From Ectocarpus siliculosus (lineage: Eukaryota > Sar > Phaeophyceae > Ectocarpales > Ectocarpaceae), in assembly GCA_000310025.1 (NCBI GenBank), contig FN649735.1, positions 3,617,146-3,681,145 of the forward strand: 64,000 nt of DNA. The letters are read 5' to 3'. Positions within the stretch are counted from its first letter, which is position 1; every line of letters starts with the position of its first letter. A model generated the notes under the pieces. The model was given only the letters and a program-made list of their open reading frames with translations, did no database searches and had not been told where the DNA came from. Position numbers and translations under genes: made by a program. Shown here piece after piece: positions 45,129-57,171 of the stretch.

Positions 45129-48100
45129 ATGTCAGAGCAACTTCCCCCTCTAGTTTCTCATGATTCCCTCCGCATCATCACGGCCGCAGCACAGGTGAGG
45201 AGAGAAGAAGTGGCAAATGTATGTTCCATACCTAACTCCTAACAAGACTACCATAGTTTCCAGGCAGAGCTATGATGAGAAAAAGGATAAAGCACCAACA
45301 AGGGATGAAGCAGCTGCAGCAGGAGCCAGACCCGATGCACAGATCCAAAGCATGACTCTCCATAGGTCCTCCCGCCATGTCTGACACCGGGCTTGAAAGT
45401 CGACTACATACGCTGTGTTCCATGTGACGGGATATGCCGTGTGGTGACACACTTTCAAGGTTGAAGGGTACGACAGTCAAGCTGACCGTTTGCAGGAGAT
45501 TGATTTGAGATATGCATTGCACGGGACATACATTCGTAGTAGTCAGTAGGCCAGTACCGCAGTTTTCAAAGCGGCAGAAGCTGCTGTATTTTCTTAATCC
45601 CATTTGGGTAACCTTGAAAACGGTCGAGCTGCTCCCTCCCTGCTCGTCCTGCCGTTACTTCTCTCACCAGTTGCTTCAAAGGAGTCCACTTAACCGCGCC
45701 ACTGCCGTGTGTTTCGCCATCCCGCTTACACACACTCGGGGCCCTCACCACACTGTTATCAATGTGCTCCCATGTTTGTGTGGGGCACAACCTATAGGAT
45801 GTTTTTATGGTACAGCATCATAGCGTTTTGCAAGAAGAGCCTCAATCAAGATTTGTACCCGCCCGCTCGGAACGCTCGCTCATGGGCCAACTCATCATGC
45901 ACCATTTTGGCTACTCACGCGGCGGTATTCTGCAACCATGCCTCTCGAGTCCGCTTTCAATGTTTTCCGTCGTGCTGTTGACCGTCTTCGGTTTCAACAA
46001 GGAGCATCCGGCTGGGCCATTCGGTTGGGTTGTCCCGGCCGTAGACTCGTAGACTCCCTGATCGAATTTAGAACGAAATCAACCCATTCATTATGGCCCC
46101 CAAAATCATCATGAAGTAGACCAACTCCCCCCATGCCCCCCCATGCGAGGACCAAAACATCCTAACAACAACGCACCAAGTGAGACTTCGAGGCCGAAGC
46201 AAGCTGCCGCTCATGACCGCCGCTGCCTCCATCACGCTCTAGATGTGTTCCAATAACATGACAGTCTCGTGCGGGGCGACTTCTTGTAGTTGATCTGCCT
46301 GCTGCCGTACACCCGCACGCAACAGCAGTCTGCTCTCGACTCCCAACAAATATGACCTCTCAACCCCCAATTCGCGTTGCTTACGAAGCAAACGCATCTA
46401 ACGCAGCGGGTTAAGGGTTAGGGTTAGCTTCACACGCCCGCAGGTGAGTACGTGGTACCCAACCGTCGACATCTGACCATGCCAAGGGTGTCTCCTCGCA
46501 ACCTGCCACGCTGATTTCGTTCCGAAAGTGATGGCGAAGTTGACAGGTCGGAGTAGTTTTCAATATAAACCGAATGGCCTAAGCTGGGTTTGCTGTTGCT
46601 GCCAAGTACGGCGCAGGGCTCGACAGAGAAACGACGAAAAATATTTCGAGAAACCGGATTATGACCTTGCGCCGCCCAAGGGGTTGCAAACACCGCGGTA
46701 TATGCCACATTTCTGTAGTCAGCGACAGGGTCCATTTCCCCAGTCACCTCTTCACCGGTTTCAGCTTCGTTTTGTATGACCTGGCCAACCGGACAGCTTT
46801 TGGATACAGCACAGCACCAAGCGCATCCATGACGTTTGACCTATGCAGCACACTTCCGACACCAACCACGGACAGCGAACGCCCCAACGAAATCAAGACT
46901 CTTGCCCCTCCCGCATCATGCTGATGCTGGCGGCATGGCACTGATCTTCGTGCATGACGTCAAAACACACACACACACACACACACACGCACAGGTGGGG
47001 GAGGTGTCTGAGGACGTCCTATCCTTCCTGTCCGCTTCGGCCGAGTACCACCTCCTCGACGTGATCAACGACGCCTCCAACTTTCGCGCTCGCGGAAAGA
47101 GGTCCCGCCTCACGGTCGATGACGTTACCGCCTCCCTGGAACTCCGCGGCGCCGAGGTAAAAAAACTGTTCTCGTAACGGTGTTAACAGGACAGGGGTTT
47201 AAGCACGATGTTGTGGTGGTGGTGAGGTGGGGAAGGGATTGTTGAGATTGCTGTCTTCACATTGAACGGGGGCGGTTTTATGGATGCATCTCGTCTGGGC
47301 TGCGTTGGTGATTGCAGCAGGCAAAGAAGGATGTGCGGGGATGATGCCTAGGTAGGCGGGGGGAGATACTGCGAAGGCACACCGTTTACGGCTGGGCAGG
47401 AGATAGTAGACGTCACAACATCGAGGGACCGTGGACACTTTTCCAAATAGTGGAACACCCTTCGAGAGAAAGATGAGGAAGTTGGATGGATGGCCACATG
47501 TTTGAGAGTCATGGTGAGTTTGATTATGAAGAGCAAATCGAACAATGTGCTAGCAGAAATAGGACAGGGATATGGTGGGAGCAAGGGTTCGAAATTTAAC
47601 TTCCGGCGATTGTTGAAGAGTTCTCTGTTAAGGATTGGAACAGTAGTGCTCCATATCTTAAGGTATGATGTTCCCCCTCCCCCGGACTCCCTTCTTTTCT
47701 CACGTTTGACAACATGCCCTTTTTTTTGCGGATTTTGATGGATGGATGACGGCTGCTCAGGGATCGCTCGTCTGCTCCGGAGGGGGATCGAAATCGAAGG
47801 ACAGCGACGATTCAGCAACCGCGGACGGCAAGGTTGACTTGAGGAAGGTGAGGAGATGAGCTTGCGGGGGGGTTGGTTCTGAGGACCTCGAGCAGAGTAC
47901 ACGGGTTCTCGGGTGACGCCTTTGGGCCTTTTTTCGAGCAGGAAGAGAGCGCTGTCTACAGAAGGGGGAAAGCGACAATTTTCAGCACCCGAAGGACGTT
48001 CTTTTACGTGATGAACTGAGTGTCTGGGCTGCCCGAGGAGCTGGTGCCTAGTTGCTCTATCGACGCGGGACCGAAAATCGGAGTGTTTTCTTGCTGGAAT

Positions 48101-49182
48101 AGTGGCTATTAGTATCGCTGTTCCCTTCGTTTTCCGTCGTCACCCTTGGCAATGGCTTTGGGTCCCGTCACTTGATGGTCCTGTCGAGGTATGCGCTTGC
48201 TCGTGCATGAACATCGACCTGAAGGTTTTTCTCCCGGCAGTCGGCTCGCACTGTTGGTCGCTTTAATGCCGGGGCTGCTGCTGCTACTGCTGCTACTGCT
48301 GCTACTGCTGCCGCTGTCATTTTAACGCTGGGGTTGATGTTGCCGGTTCTGCCGTGCATTCCATCCCCCCTGTTGTGGAAACCTTCCGCACAGGTGGCTA
48401 ATGCGACGCTCCCGGTATGCCCGATTGAGCCCGGTTTCCACATGCACTGGCTCGCCGTAGACGGACAGCAACCTCTGCTCCCTCAGAACCCACTCCCTTC
48501 CTCCGGCAGAGGTGCGGCGCAGGAGGTTGCAATGTCGTTCGAACCGAACCGTAAGCAAGACAGCGGTCATAAGTTTTTACCTTGGATCAGATTGAAGACT
48601 GGTGTAAGGGGGTGACCATCTACCTCGTGATGTTGATGTTGAAGCACGTTTTTCGGCTGATGGGAGGTGGGGCATGCAAGCTGCAAGCTATGGGGGGCTA
48701 GTCAGAATTGCGCTGTGCATGACGATTGGCACAAGACAGTGGGCATGGTTGCAGCGCTGTTTTTGTCCCGCGTTTTACTCCATTGTCGACTTTTCGTAAA
48801 AGGTGGTGGCTTGTGGCGCCACTCGATGTATCGCTAGACTCGAATAGCTACGTAGTTCAGACAGACACCATGGGCGACAAAAAGGCCAAAGTAATCCCCC
48901 CCCTCAACGCTACTCTGCTGCGTCAAACACACTGCAACTCAAGCAGACAGAGCCCACCACCTCTGTGTACACCCGAACGGAATGCTTCGTCCCTCTGCCC
49001 CCCCCCCCCCCCCCCCCCCCCTTTTCNNNNNNNNNNNNNNNNNNNNNNNNNNNNNNNNNNNNNNNNNNNNNNNNNNNNNNNNNNNNNNNNNNNNNNNNNN
49101 NNNNNNNNNNNNNNNNNNNNNNNNNNCCCCAAAACAAAGGAAAGAGGCCCCCCCCCCCTTCGGGAACCCCCCCAGGGAAATC

Positions 49183-49214
<32 letters not shown>

Positions 49215-52200
49215 CTTGTCCCGCCGTATGACCGCAATACCCAATCCCCCCGCCCAAACCGGTGGTAACCGGCGATTATTCCCCATCTCTTCTCTGTGGC
49301 TGTGGCTGCGGCGGTGTCCGTCTACCTGTCGGCAGGCAAGGGGAAGAGCGGAAAGAGGGGCCGGGGGAAGCAGGGCGGGGGCGGGGCGGGGGGCAGCGGC
49401 GGCGGTAGCTCCGCCGTGCGTGCACGACTGAGCGAGGAGCTCACCACTTATCTCCGCCGGTATGTCATATACCACTTTTGTTTTATGTGTGTGTGTGTTT
49501 TTTGTGGGGCTGCACGCGGGGGAGGGGGGGGGTGCTCTCATGCTTTTTTTTATCTCTTGTGTTTTTTTCTCGGAGAGTGTTGACTTGACTTCGTCGTGGT
49601 TATTTGCTGTTGTTTTGGTGTGTGAGTCGCTTTCGGGAGGTGCTGCTACTGTGTTATGTTTTGTTGTTTCTTGGTCTCCACCTTATTCTTCCGCTGCTGG
49701 GGGAGGTGCGGCGGCCCAGATGTTTTTATTCCTGTCTCCGTCTTGTCGCCGTCCACAACGCCGCCTCGCTTGAAGAGCTGCCGACTGTTTCGCCCATCCG
49801 ACGACATGCACCAGCGCGACGTTTGAGGAGGTACGTGTTGTGAACATCTGGTGGAACGTTTTTTCTCACCGCTGCTTGTGCTCGCCGCGCTTGCCGGGTG
49901 TGTTGGGGTTCCAGATGTTGCGATGCGATTTTGTCGCGGGACGAGCCGAAGCGCAGCCGTGCGCTGGCGAGCTTGAGGGAGGACCCGGGTCTGCAGCAAC
50001 TTCTCCCGCATTTGTGCACCTTTATCCAAACAAAGGTGTGTGTTGTCCTAGTAGTCGTTCGGAGTCGGAGGAGGGTGTCGGCGTTAGGTCGTTACAGAGC
50101 CGCACGTCCGCTGTTTTTTGTTGTTGACGGCGATGTTCTGCAAGGCCACGCCAACAGTCACGGGGCCCTCTACCCAGCGTGGCACGTGGTATACATTTGT
50201 TTGCTTGTCAGGGGCACCGCTATGTGACACCATTGTCTTGGTCGGGGGTAAATGGACGGTGCGTTTGTATGGTTCACCGATCTCAAAGGAAGTTGACGCT
50301 CATTGTTTGCGCAATTGGACGTTTTTTTCTGTGCGCCCTTTTGTCTCTGTTGTTGACGTACCTGAGCTAGGCACGTCTGACGGTATCTACTTTATTAGTA
50401 TGGTATGGTATGCTGCTGAAGGGGCCTTTCACGGGTTTGTACTGATGGTATGACAACGAACCAGAAAACGCTTGGTCACGTAGGCTACAATATTTGTTTT
50501 GTGAAACTCCACCGCAAAAGAGCCCCAACAGCAGCTGCTGTGACCAAAACACACCCACAGGACCATAAAACAATCAACTGCTGCTCCTGCATATGAGCCT
50601 CGAACAGAAACCACGACACAACCACATGACCATAAAAACGATAAGCGAAAACAGCAGCAGCAGCAGCAGCAGCAACCAATGACTCTCAAACAACTTCGAC
50701 GTGGCTCGCGTCGGTTTAGGTGCCGGAGTACCTGAAGCGGCAGAAGGAGCCGGACCAACTGGCGGCGTTGCTGCAGATGCTCCAGTGTCTCCTCAACAAC
50801 AAGAACTTCGCATTCCTCGAGATTTACGTGAGTGGTGGCTACTAACACTTGGTACCAGCTTTTTTCTTGCCCTCGTCGGCGCGGGCGTGGTCCCGGTTTC
50901 GCGGTCCATGGTGTCACAAAAATGTTACAAGCCCAAAGAGAATCAGTGCAAAGTCTTCTTACAGCCCACAAACATTTCTTGGGATTCTGGGGAAGGATTT
51001 CCAAATCTGAACCAGTATATATATTTCCATTTTTGGTGGGAGTACGATGATGTTTGCTCGTCGGCGACTGCGAGTGCATCTCAACTGTGTCCTGACAAGA
51101 CCATCAAAAGGGTGCGCATATTTAGTCACGGTACGCCCGTCCTTGCTTATGCTTCGTGGCAACGTTTCTCTCATTTTACATGCGTTTCGATCTGTTGTCT
51201 TTCCCAGCTCGATCGGCTCTTGCCACCGTTGATGAGCTGCCTACTTCACATAGACTTCGAGCGAGCAGGACTCGACACCGGGGGTTCCGCGAACAGCGAT
51301 TCCTCTTCGTTTGGGGGTATGGGAGTGCATTCCGCGGCGCGCCCCAAGTGGACGCACTGGGACGTTCGGGACTACGCGGCCGAGCTTCTCCGAGCTATCT
51401 GCGACAAGTGAGAGAGGCAGAGGAGGGTAGGGGGGGGTGCAGAGAGAAGGATTACGGGGGACGGGGTTACACACGCCGTCAGAGGAAGACGTTTATATTG
51501 TGATAATTTCTCCTGCACAAATCTCGGAAACTGAGTGACCCAGCGGATTTTTCACGAAGACGTGATCATAGGTTCCCCCGACATGCCGCCGGGGAAGAGA
51601 CGTTACCCTTAGGAGCCCCGCAGAATGGGGCATGATTGGAGGGAAAAAAAGTGGTCAAGAGCTACCCCTCCCCCCTGCAACAAAAACACCCCCCGACAGT
51701 TGAAATATCTGGACGATAGATCTGCATCATCAGATTTTTTCACTCAAAGGTATTCAATCACCCCCTTCCGTCCTGGCGGTCTCGTAGGCTGTGTCATGTT
51801 GTTGCTGTGCTCTTCTCTATCTTGAGCGTTTTCGGGCTGGAATTGTGGCTTGTTTATTCCCATCCCCTGTGTCGTACGCTGACACCGACCGGTCAAGCAA
51901 AGCCGTGGCAAACAAAACATGCAGCACAAGGGTACGTTCGTTTGACACTTGTGAGAGCTCCATGTCACCCCTTTGTTACACAGTTTTATGACACTGAGAG
52001 CTCTGGCTCATCATCCTGGGTTGATGCACTTTGACCCTCAAAACTCTTGCTCATGCTTTGTTGATGCACGTCGACGCTGAGATCTCGATCTCGCCCTCTG
52101 ATGACCCCCTTCCGCTACCTGCATGCAGGCACGGCAACACCTACCCGACGCTTCAGGCACGAGCGAACGATATGTTTGACACCCACGTCGCGAGGCCGAA

Positions 52201-54812
52201 GACCAGGCTCACCACCCTCTACGGAGCTATCACAGGTACACGCTGACAGCGTGGTGGTGAGATACCGACATGTGTCTTCGGATATCGTCCGCTTTTACAT
52301 CACCGGAGTGGTGCGGGTTCACTCAAATATCCCAAGACTGTGGGTGTAGTTGTGTTGGTTGCCTCGAGCGTTGGTCTGCTTCCTTCCTTTGAGTACCCCG
52401 TCAGCGCATGAACCCGCGCGTCTCATGGTGGCAGTGTGAACTTGCCGTCCCCGCAAAACCTACAGCGGAGATTGAGTCCGTCCGGATGATGGTGGTTTTT
52501 ACCCGTTTGCCGCTGCACAGAGTAGACCGACAGCTTGTTTGCTCACAGAAAGCTGGTCGAAGTGGCAAGCGAACCGGACTCAGAAGGTTGGGAACAAGCT
52601 CGGTTTATCCCCAGGGTGCTGTTTGCTGTGCCTTCTCTCCCGATTCCTCGGACTTTTAGTTGTCTTTTTCGGCCCAGAGCGGACTCGAATGCACCCGTAA
52701 GACGACGACAACCGTAGCACAGGGCTCGTTATTGGCACGCGTAACCCCCCACCCCCCCCTTCCCCCATCTTGCTCACGCTTGCCGACGGCCTGCTTGAAC
52801 AATTTTCTCGGTCGATCGTCGAAAGGGGTGGCTTGTCTGGGCCGCATGCCGGTGGAGCAGACCCTGGGGCCTAGGGTAGACAGCTTGGCGGACAAGATCT
52901 CACAGTCCTGCCTGGCGGCTACGCTAAGGCGGGATACGAAGAGCGTGACTGAGGCCAACCAGTGCCGCATTGCACTGCTGGTGAGTTTTTTTTTTTTTCT
53001 GGAAAACGTATATATAGCGAAAGACAGACTACAATACTCGTTCGAGATATAACCACAGCAGTGGACAGGGATTGTTTGAAGTCTCTACAGTGAGTGGGAG
53101 AGAACAACCGGCTGGATACTGGGCTTATTTTCAATTTAGCCTTACGCTGATTTTTTATGAGAGATACAAGCTGGTGTTAAGCACAAGAATATGTGTACAG
53201 TATTTTTTTCTTGGGGCGGCGTACGACTGACGGGGCAAGTCGCATGGCGCAGCGCAGAAGCGATGTTGCACCCTCGACAGCACGGAAACGAAAAATGTGA
53301 ATTGGCGGATCCCGCCTTGGCGAAGACACTATAAAACAGTCATTTTCTGTGAAATAGAGAAGGGGATTTCGTAGACCTAACCCTAACCCGTAACCCCAAC
53401 TAAATCCCAGCTTAATGTCTTCGTGAAGGCTACTGGAAGTGGCTTGCCGTCCTAGACAAGGAGAGTGAGCACGGCCAACGCGCAACCACCAAGACTCGTG
53501 GTCGAGAAAGGAAGCAGAGTGACAACCCCGGGACATTGTCGGGTTTGCTGAGTAAAAGACGGTTGCGGCTGAACCAAGCGGCCTCGAGCCATCCCGTGGC
53601 GGGGTTCGAAGAGTCGGGCGTTTGGATTGAGGCCACACAAAGTGTGCCGGGCACCGTTCGCCCCCCGTGCCGTAGGTGTAGAGAACGTCGGTGCCTTTCG
53701 GCGCTGAATGTATGTCCACGACGCTGAGCGTTGAGGGGTATGGCCTGGACCAAAAGCTCTTGCCGCCACATTTTTTCGAGGCCGTGGTTACTTTTGGCAC
53801 CGATGACCGCTTGGGTGGCAGATCGAAAAGCTTGACGACGACCGGCGGACCCTTGAACAAGTAGAGCGCACTTCACCGCCACAGGGCTTTGCTTCGTTCA
53901 TCAAGTCGCATGGTGCAGCGCAGAAGCGATGTTGCACGCGCATGGTGCGAGTAGGCCTTGCGCATTCCTTGCGGCCTCTGCAGCACGAGAATGAATAATG
54001 TGAATTGGCGGATCCCGCCTTGGCGAAGGCACTAAAATAGTCGTTATCTGTGAAATAGAGTGGGGGATTTTGTGGCCCTAACCCTAACCCGTAGCCCCCA
54101 CTAAATCCAAGCCTAATATCTTCGCGAAGACTACTGGAAGTGGCTTGCCGTCCTAGCCAATTAGAGTGACAGGTGCTCCCACCGGCAGTATATTGATCTG
54201 CCTGTGTCCCGAATACGTGTTCGACAGCCAGAGTGGTAGACGCTACGGCTCTGTCTCACTTCCCGAACCCTCCACCGCCCACCCACCCACCCACCCACCC
54301 TGCAGCGAGCGATAGGGTTTGGGACGATCGCCTGCACGGACGACTTGTTCGGCGAACCTGGCCTGAATGCCGAGAGAACAGGCAGAGGGGGCGAGCCGAA
54401 GCAAGGCAGCAGCGGCAGCGGCAACCCCGCCGCGGGCGGCAGCGTTAGCGAGGGCGGAGCAAAGAACGGGACTAGTAACAGCAGCGCGAACGGTGCGGCG
54501 AGGCCTTCGCACGGCCTTCGCAGACGAGCAGACCGCCTGCGGAAACGCCTGGACAGGTCGTTGTACTCCCCTCTGACGACCAAATCGGCCGCCGCCGCCG
54601 CAGCAGCAGCAGTAGCAGGCGGTGCTACCGGCACCGCAGCAGACAAGGGCAAGGCTGGCAGCAGCGGCGGCGGGGCAGAAGACGACGACGGTGGGAGCGT
54701 TGCCGCGGACGGCTTGGACGAGGTGATCTTCCCGTGGTACGTAGTGGGGCTGAGGAGAGACGGCGCCCCGCAGAGCTGGTGGCTGACGAACAAGCTCAGC
54801 ACGTTCGTTTGA
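45129..54812 (+). CDS. TAF6: TAF6, transcription initiation factor TFIID subunit 6
   Basis: Exons 45129-45194, 46995-47156, 47761-47847, 48394-48511, 49336-49459, 49915-50035, 50720-50827, 51208-51407, 52129-52235, 52826-52980 and 54306-54812 join in phase to 584 aa. Exons 1-2 are the TAF6 histone fold (SHDSLRIITAAA; SASAEYHLLDVINDASNFRA; RSRLTVDDVTASLELRGAE), which pairs with TAF9. Exons 3-4 give KVDLRK and HMHWLAVDGQQPLLPQNP, matching the linker W-L-x-I-E-G-x-Q-P-x-I-P-E-N-P. Exons 5-10 form the TAF6 HEAT domain (SEELTTYL; ASLREDPGLQQLLPHLCTFI; RPKTRLTTLYGAIT). The last exon has ACTDDLFGEPGLN, polyalanine and a TAF6-unlike tail. The usual P-L-Y-G-F after the histone fold is missing; a small exon near 47568 (GYGGSKGSKFNFRR) may supply it. 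A 100-N gap is in an intron. The protein acts in TFIID and SAGA. Confidence 0.88.
46408..46429. repeat. Short telomere-like tract
   Basis: GGGTTAAGGGTTAGGGTTAG: two perfect TTAGGG units plus one variant, in TAF6 intron 1. It is too short to call a relic telomere. Confidence 0.6.
46963..46994. repeat. (AC)n acting as splice-acceptor tract
   Basis: About 14 AC units end in GCACAG, directly abutting TAF6 exon 2 at 46995. The acceptor therefore has an alternating AC run where a polypyrimidine tract is normally expected. Confidence 0.8.
48275..48316. repeat. CTG/CTA triplet repeat
   Basis: (GCTGCTGCTACT)-type interrupted triplet repeat in a TAF6 intron, upstream of exon 48394-48511. Confidence 0.8.
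48999..49215. other. Assembly gap (100 N) with poly-C flanks
   Basis: Exactly 100 N at 49027-49126, the usual unknown-length placeholder, bounded by a ~22-nt C run on the left and C-rich sequence on the right. It is in the TAF6 intron between exons 48394-48511 and 49336-49459, so no coding sequence is obviously lost. Confidence 0.95.
50651..50676. repeat. (CAG)8 microsatellite
   Basis: About eight CAG triplets in the TAF6 intron just before exon 50720-50827. Confidence 0.85.
53222..53450 (+). repeat. Intronic repeat pair, copy 1
   Basis: Shares with 53906-54160, in order: CGCAGAAGCGATGTTGCAC, TGTGAATTGGCGGATCCCGC, TGTGAAATAGAG, CCTAACCCTAACCCGTA and CTACTGGAAGTGGCTTGCCG. GGCGGATCCCGCC forms a short stem. 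It lies in the last TAF6 intron; no ORF is attributable to it. Confidence 0.85.
53906..54160 (+). repeat. Intronic repeat pair, copy 2
   Basis: Second copy of the 53222-53450 repeat, ~680 bp downstream in the same orientation. It carries an additional ~40-nt insertion (CATGGTGCGAGTAGGCC region) after the first block. It also includes CCTAACCCTAACCCGTA, a two-unit telomere-like motif. Confidence 0.85.
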
Positions 54813-56976
54813 CGGGCGACCGAGCGACGCCGATGCGCGTCCCTGGGACCCGTTTAGCGCGTGAGGACCGGTGTCATATCTCGGAGAGGCGCCGTGTCTT
54901 CGACGGGTGTGTCGACTGCGACAACGATGCCAGGCAGCGATTGAGCTTTACCCCAGGAGCAGACTGGAACGGCGTAGAGCTTCGCGAAGGGAGTCCGCGC
55001 TCTGGGGCGGTGGATGGTGTCGTGCTCTATTGCGGCGGGGGTGGTTGCCCCGTCGTGTTCCTCGACAGCGTGCGGTGAATTGCAGATCGTCATGTGTCAT
55101 GGATAGTTGAGTCTTTTATAGGGGCGGTTGTCGCTGTACTTCTGTCGGGGTAACGCGTATAGTAAGGGCTTGGTTTCACTCTTGGTGAAGGTTGTACGAT
55201 CTGCCAGATCTACTTCCTTTCGCGTAGGTGCGCTTGCCTTGGCATGGTGTGGCTATTTACTCCAAGCTACTCTCGCGTTTCGGCCGCCACCCGATAGTGT
55301 GACACGAAGACGTCTCGCACAAGCGTAAGTTCGCGTTTTGATTCAACATGGCTAGCGACGGGGGGGTATCAGTTTCTATAGTTTAACTGGAAGGTTCTCG
55401 GTGAAGTTCTCGCTTGGCGGGAGATCCAATAGAACTTTCTTGAACGGCAACGGTTGAAAGACATTGCGGGACGACTGTTTCGTTCTTTACTGTAAGACTG
55501 CCTGTCTGCATAAACGTGAGCTGCATTGAGATGCCTATAGAGAGTCGGGAGACTTAAACATCATAATGCGAGAACGAGCCGCCCACGGAGCTGTCGCATG
55601 TCAGGGCTCACGGAACGATTTAACGAACGCGAATCCACGGGTACACCGTCTCACTCGCCGTTTTTTACCACCAGCAGTGAGTGTTCGAAAGTGTTTTTGC
55701 CCGATTGATTTCGAAATTCCTTCGCCTGCGGAAGACAAATGTGTAAGAACACTTCAAGCGCTTGAGATGAGAGTCTTCGTGCACAAAGAACGATGTCGAA
55801 GACTTGTATCGTGCGGCAAGGGGTGTGCCTGTGGGTAGGTGCAAGCCCAAGGAGTTTTTTTTTTCTCTATTACACCTGGAGGCGTGTTTGTAATGTCGTG
55901 GTGAAACGACATGGTATTCTTTTTGTGTGAGGTGATATTGGGCAGAGTGTGGGGTGCACTCGACCATGCCTGTGGCAGGTAGGCGCCGAACATGGATTTG
56001 TTGTTCTCAAAACTATCTTGCTCGAACTTTGACTTGCTCGCTTCGGTGGTGACAATTGGCAAGAATGGGGCACGTGCCCGGGCTATCCCAACAACTGCCT
56101 TAGTTCCAATTATAACGCCAGCATGAATCCTGGGCAGTGGCATGCGTACGTGGATATATAGATGGATATGGTAGCAGATTTACCCGCCCCCAAAGGCAGA
56201 TACTCTTCTAGACTGGACTACTTGTACACTGTATCCAAATTAATCCTGAAACACTCAAGAACCATAATATCATGACGAGGGCGCGTCGTTCGGCGACTAA
56301 AATTGCTATGGGAAGGGCAGAGCCGGCGGGTTCATAAACAACAGTGCTGTGATACTCTCGGTTTTTCTCCTGTATCCGGACATGCGTACGGTGTCCGTGT
56401 CCGGTGCATTTGATTTGCATGATGTATATTTGATTTATTAATAGTACATTTCGCCGCGTACGGGGGTATGTGACTTCGATATTTTCGGTCTGTGAGGCCC
56501 CCATGCTACCAAACCAAACCAAGACCCACCCCGCGTCACACCTGACCTCGGACAACCGACGCGGACAACCTCGACTGGAAGGTACGCGTTGCTACCTCGC
56601 TACCGCGTTGTCTATTTTGGTCACGAGTGCTGGTCGAATGCGTAACATGTCTCTTGTTCGTTGCATATACGTATGCACGCGCCCGTTCGACAGCCGGCTC
56701 CCGATGACCAACTTGATCTTTTACAAAATATACCCCCGACTTATCCCGACTGACTCTATTCATCCGCTCGGTATTTCCGTACCCGCTCTGGCAACATTGC
56801 ATATGGGCAACAGCGACGGCACTAGATGGACAATAGTAGTCCTACGCCATTTCTTCCGCTTTTGTGCATGTGTGGTGCGTTTTTAAGTCTGCGCTCCAGC
56901 GTCACCAGTTACCTCTGCTCTAGTCTACGTCTCTGTTTGCTAAACTTTCGCGTTGACGTCATGTGGACCCGCAGAC
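54813..56976. other. Intergenic region downstream of TAF6
   Basis: 2.2 kb after the TAF6 stop, expected to hold its 3' UTR. Small open frames lack splice context and are not recognisable. No notable repeats. Confidence 0.4.
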
Positions 56977-57171
56977 ATGTCTGGCACTGCGCCGGCAACC
57001 CCTTTGGCCTCAGCGGCACCTTCGTTTCGACGCTACCCGGCCACTGCCCCATCTACCCGTGTGACCTCTGATTCATCCGGGGGGTTGGTGATTCCGGAGG
57101 ACAAAGTGGTGGTGTGGGATGACACGATGAAGCAAATGGTGGTGAAGAACCGGGACGAAGTCAAACTCACG
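56977..57171 (+). CDS. Possible first exon of an unrecognised gene
   Basis: ATG at 56977 opens 65 codons ending at a GT donor (ACG|GTGCGA). It is Ala/Ser/Thr/Pro-rich at first, then has a more ordered segment VIPEDKVVVWDDTMKQMVVK. I do not recognise it and found no confident downstream exon before the gypsy element at 61.5 kb. It could equally be a chance ORF. Confidence 0.25.

Noticed and set aside
48726-49268. Proline-rich ORFs crossing the N block
   Set aside because: They come from poly-C runs and translated N; this is an assembly gap within an intron.
53177-53882. Minus-strand ORFs between the paired TAF6-intron repeats
   Set aside because: No recognised domain, overlap three frames, and cover one of the repeats; treated as chance.
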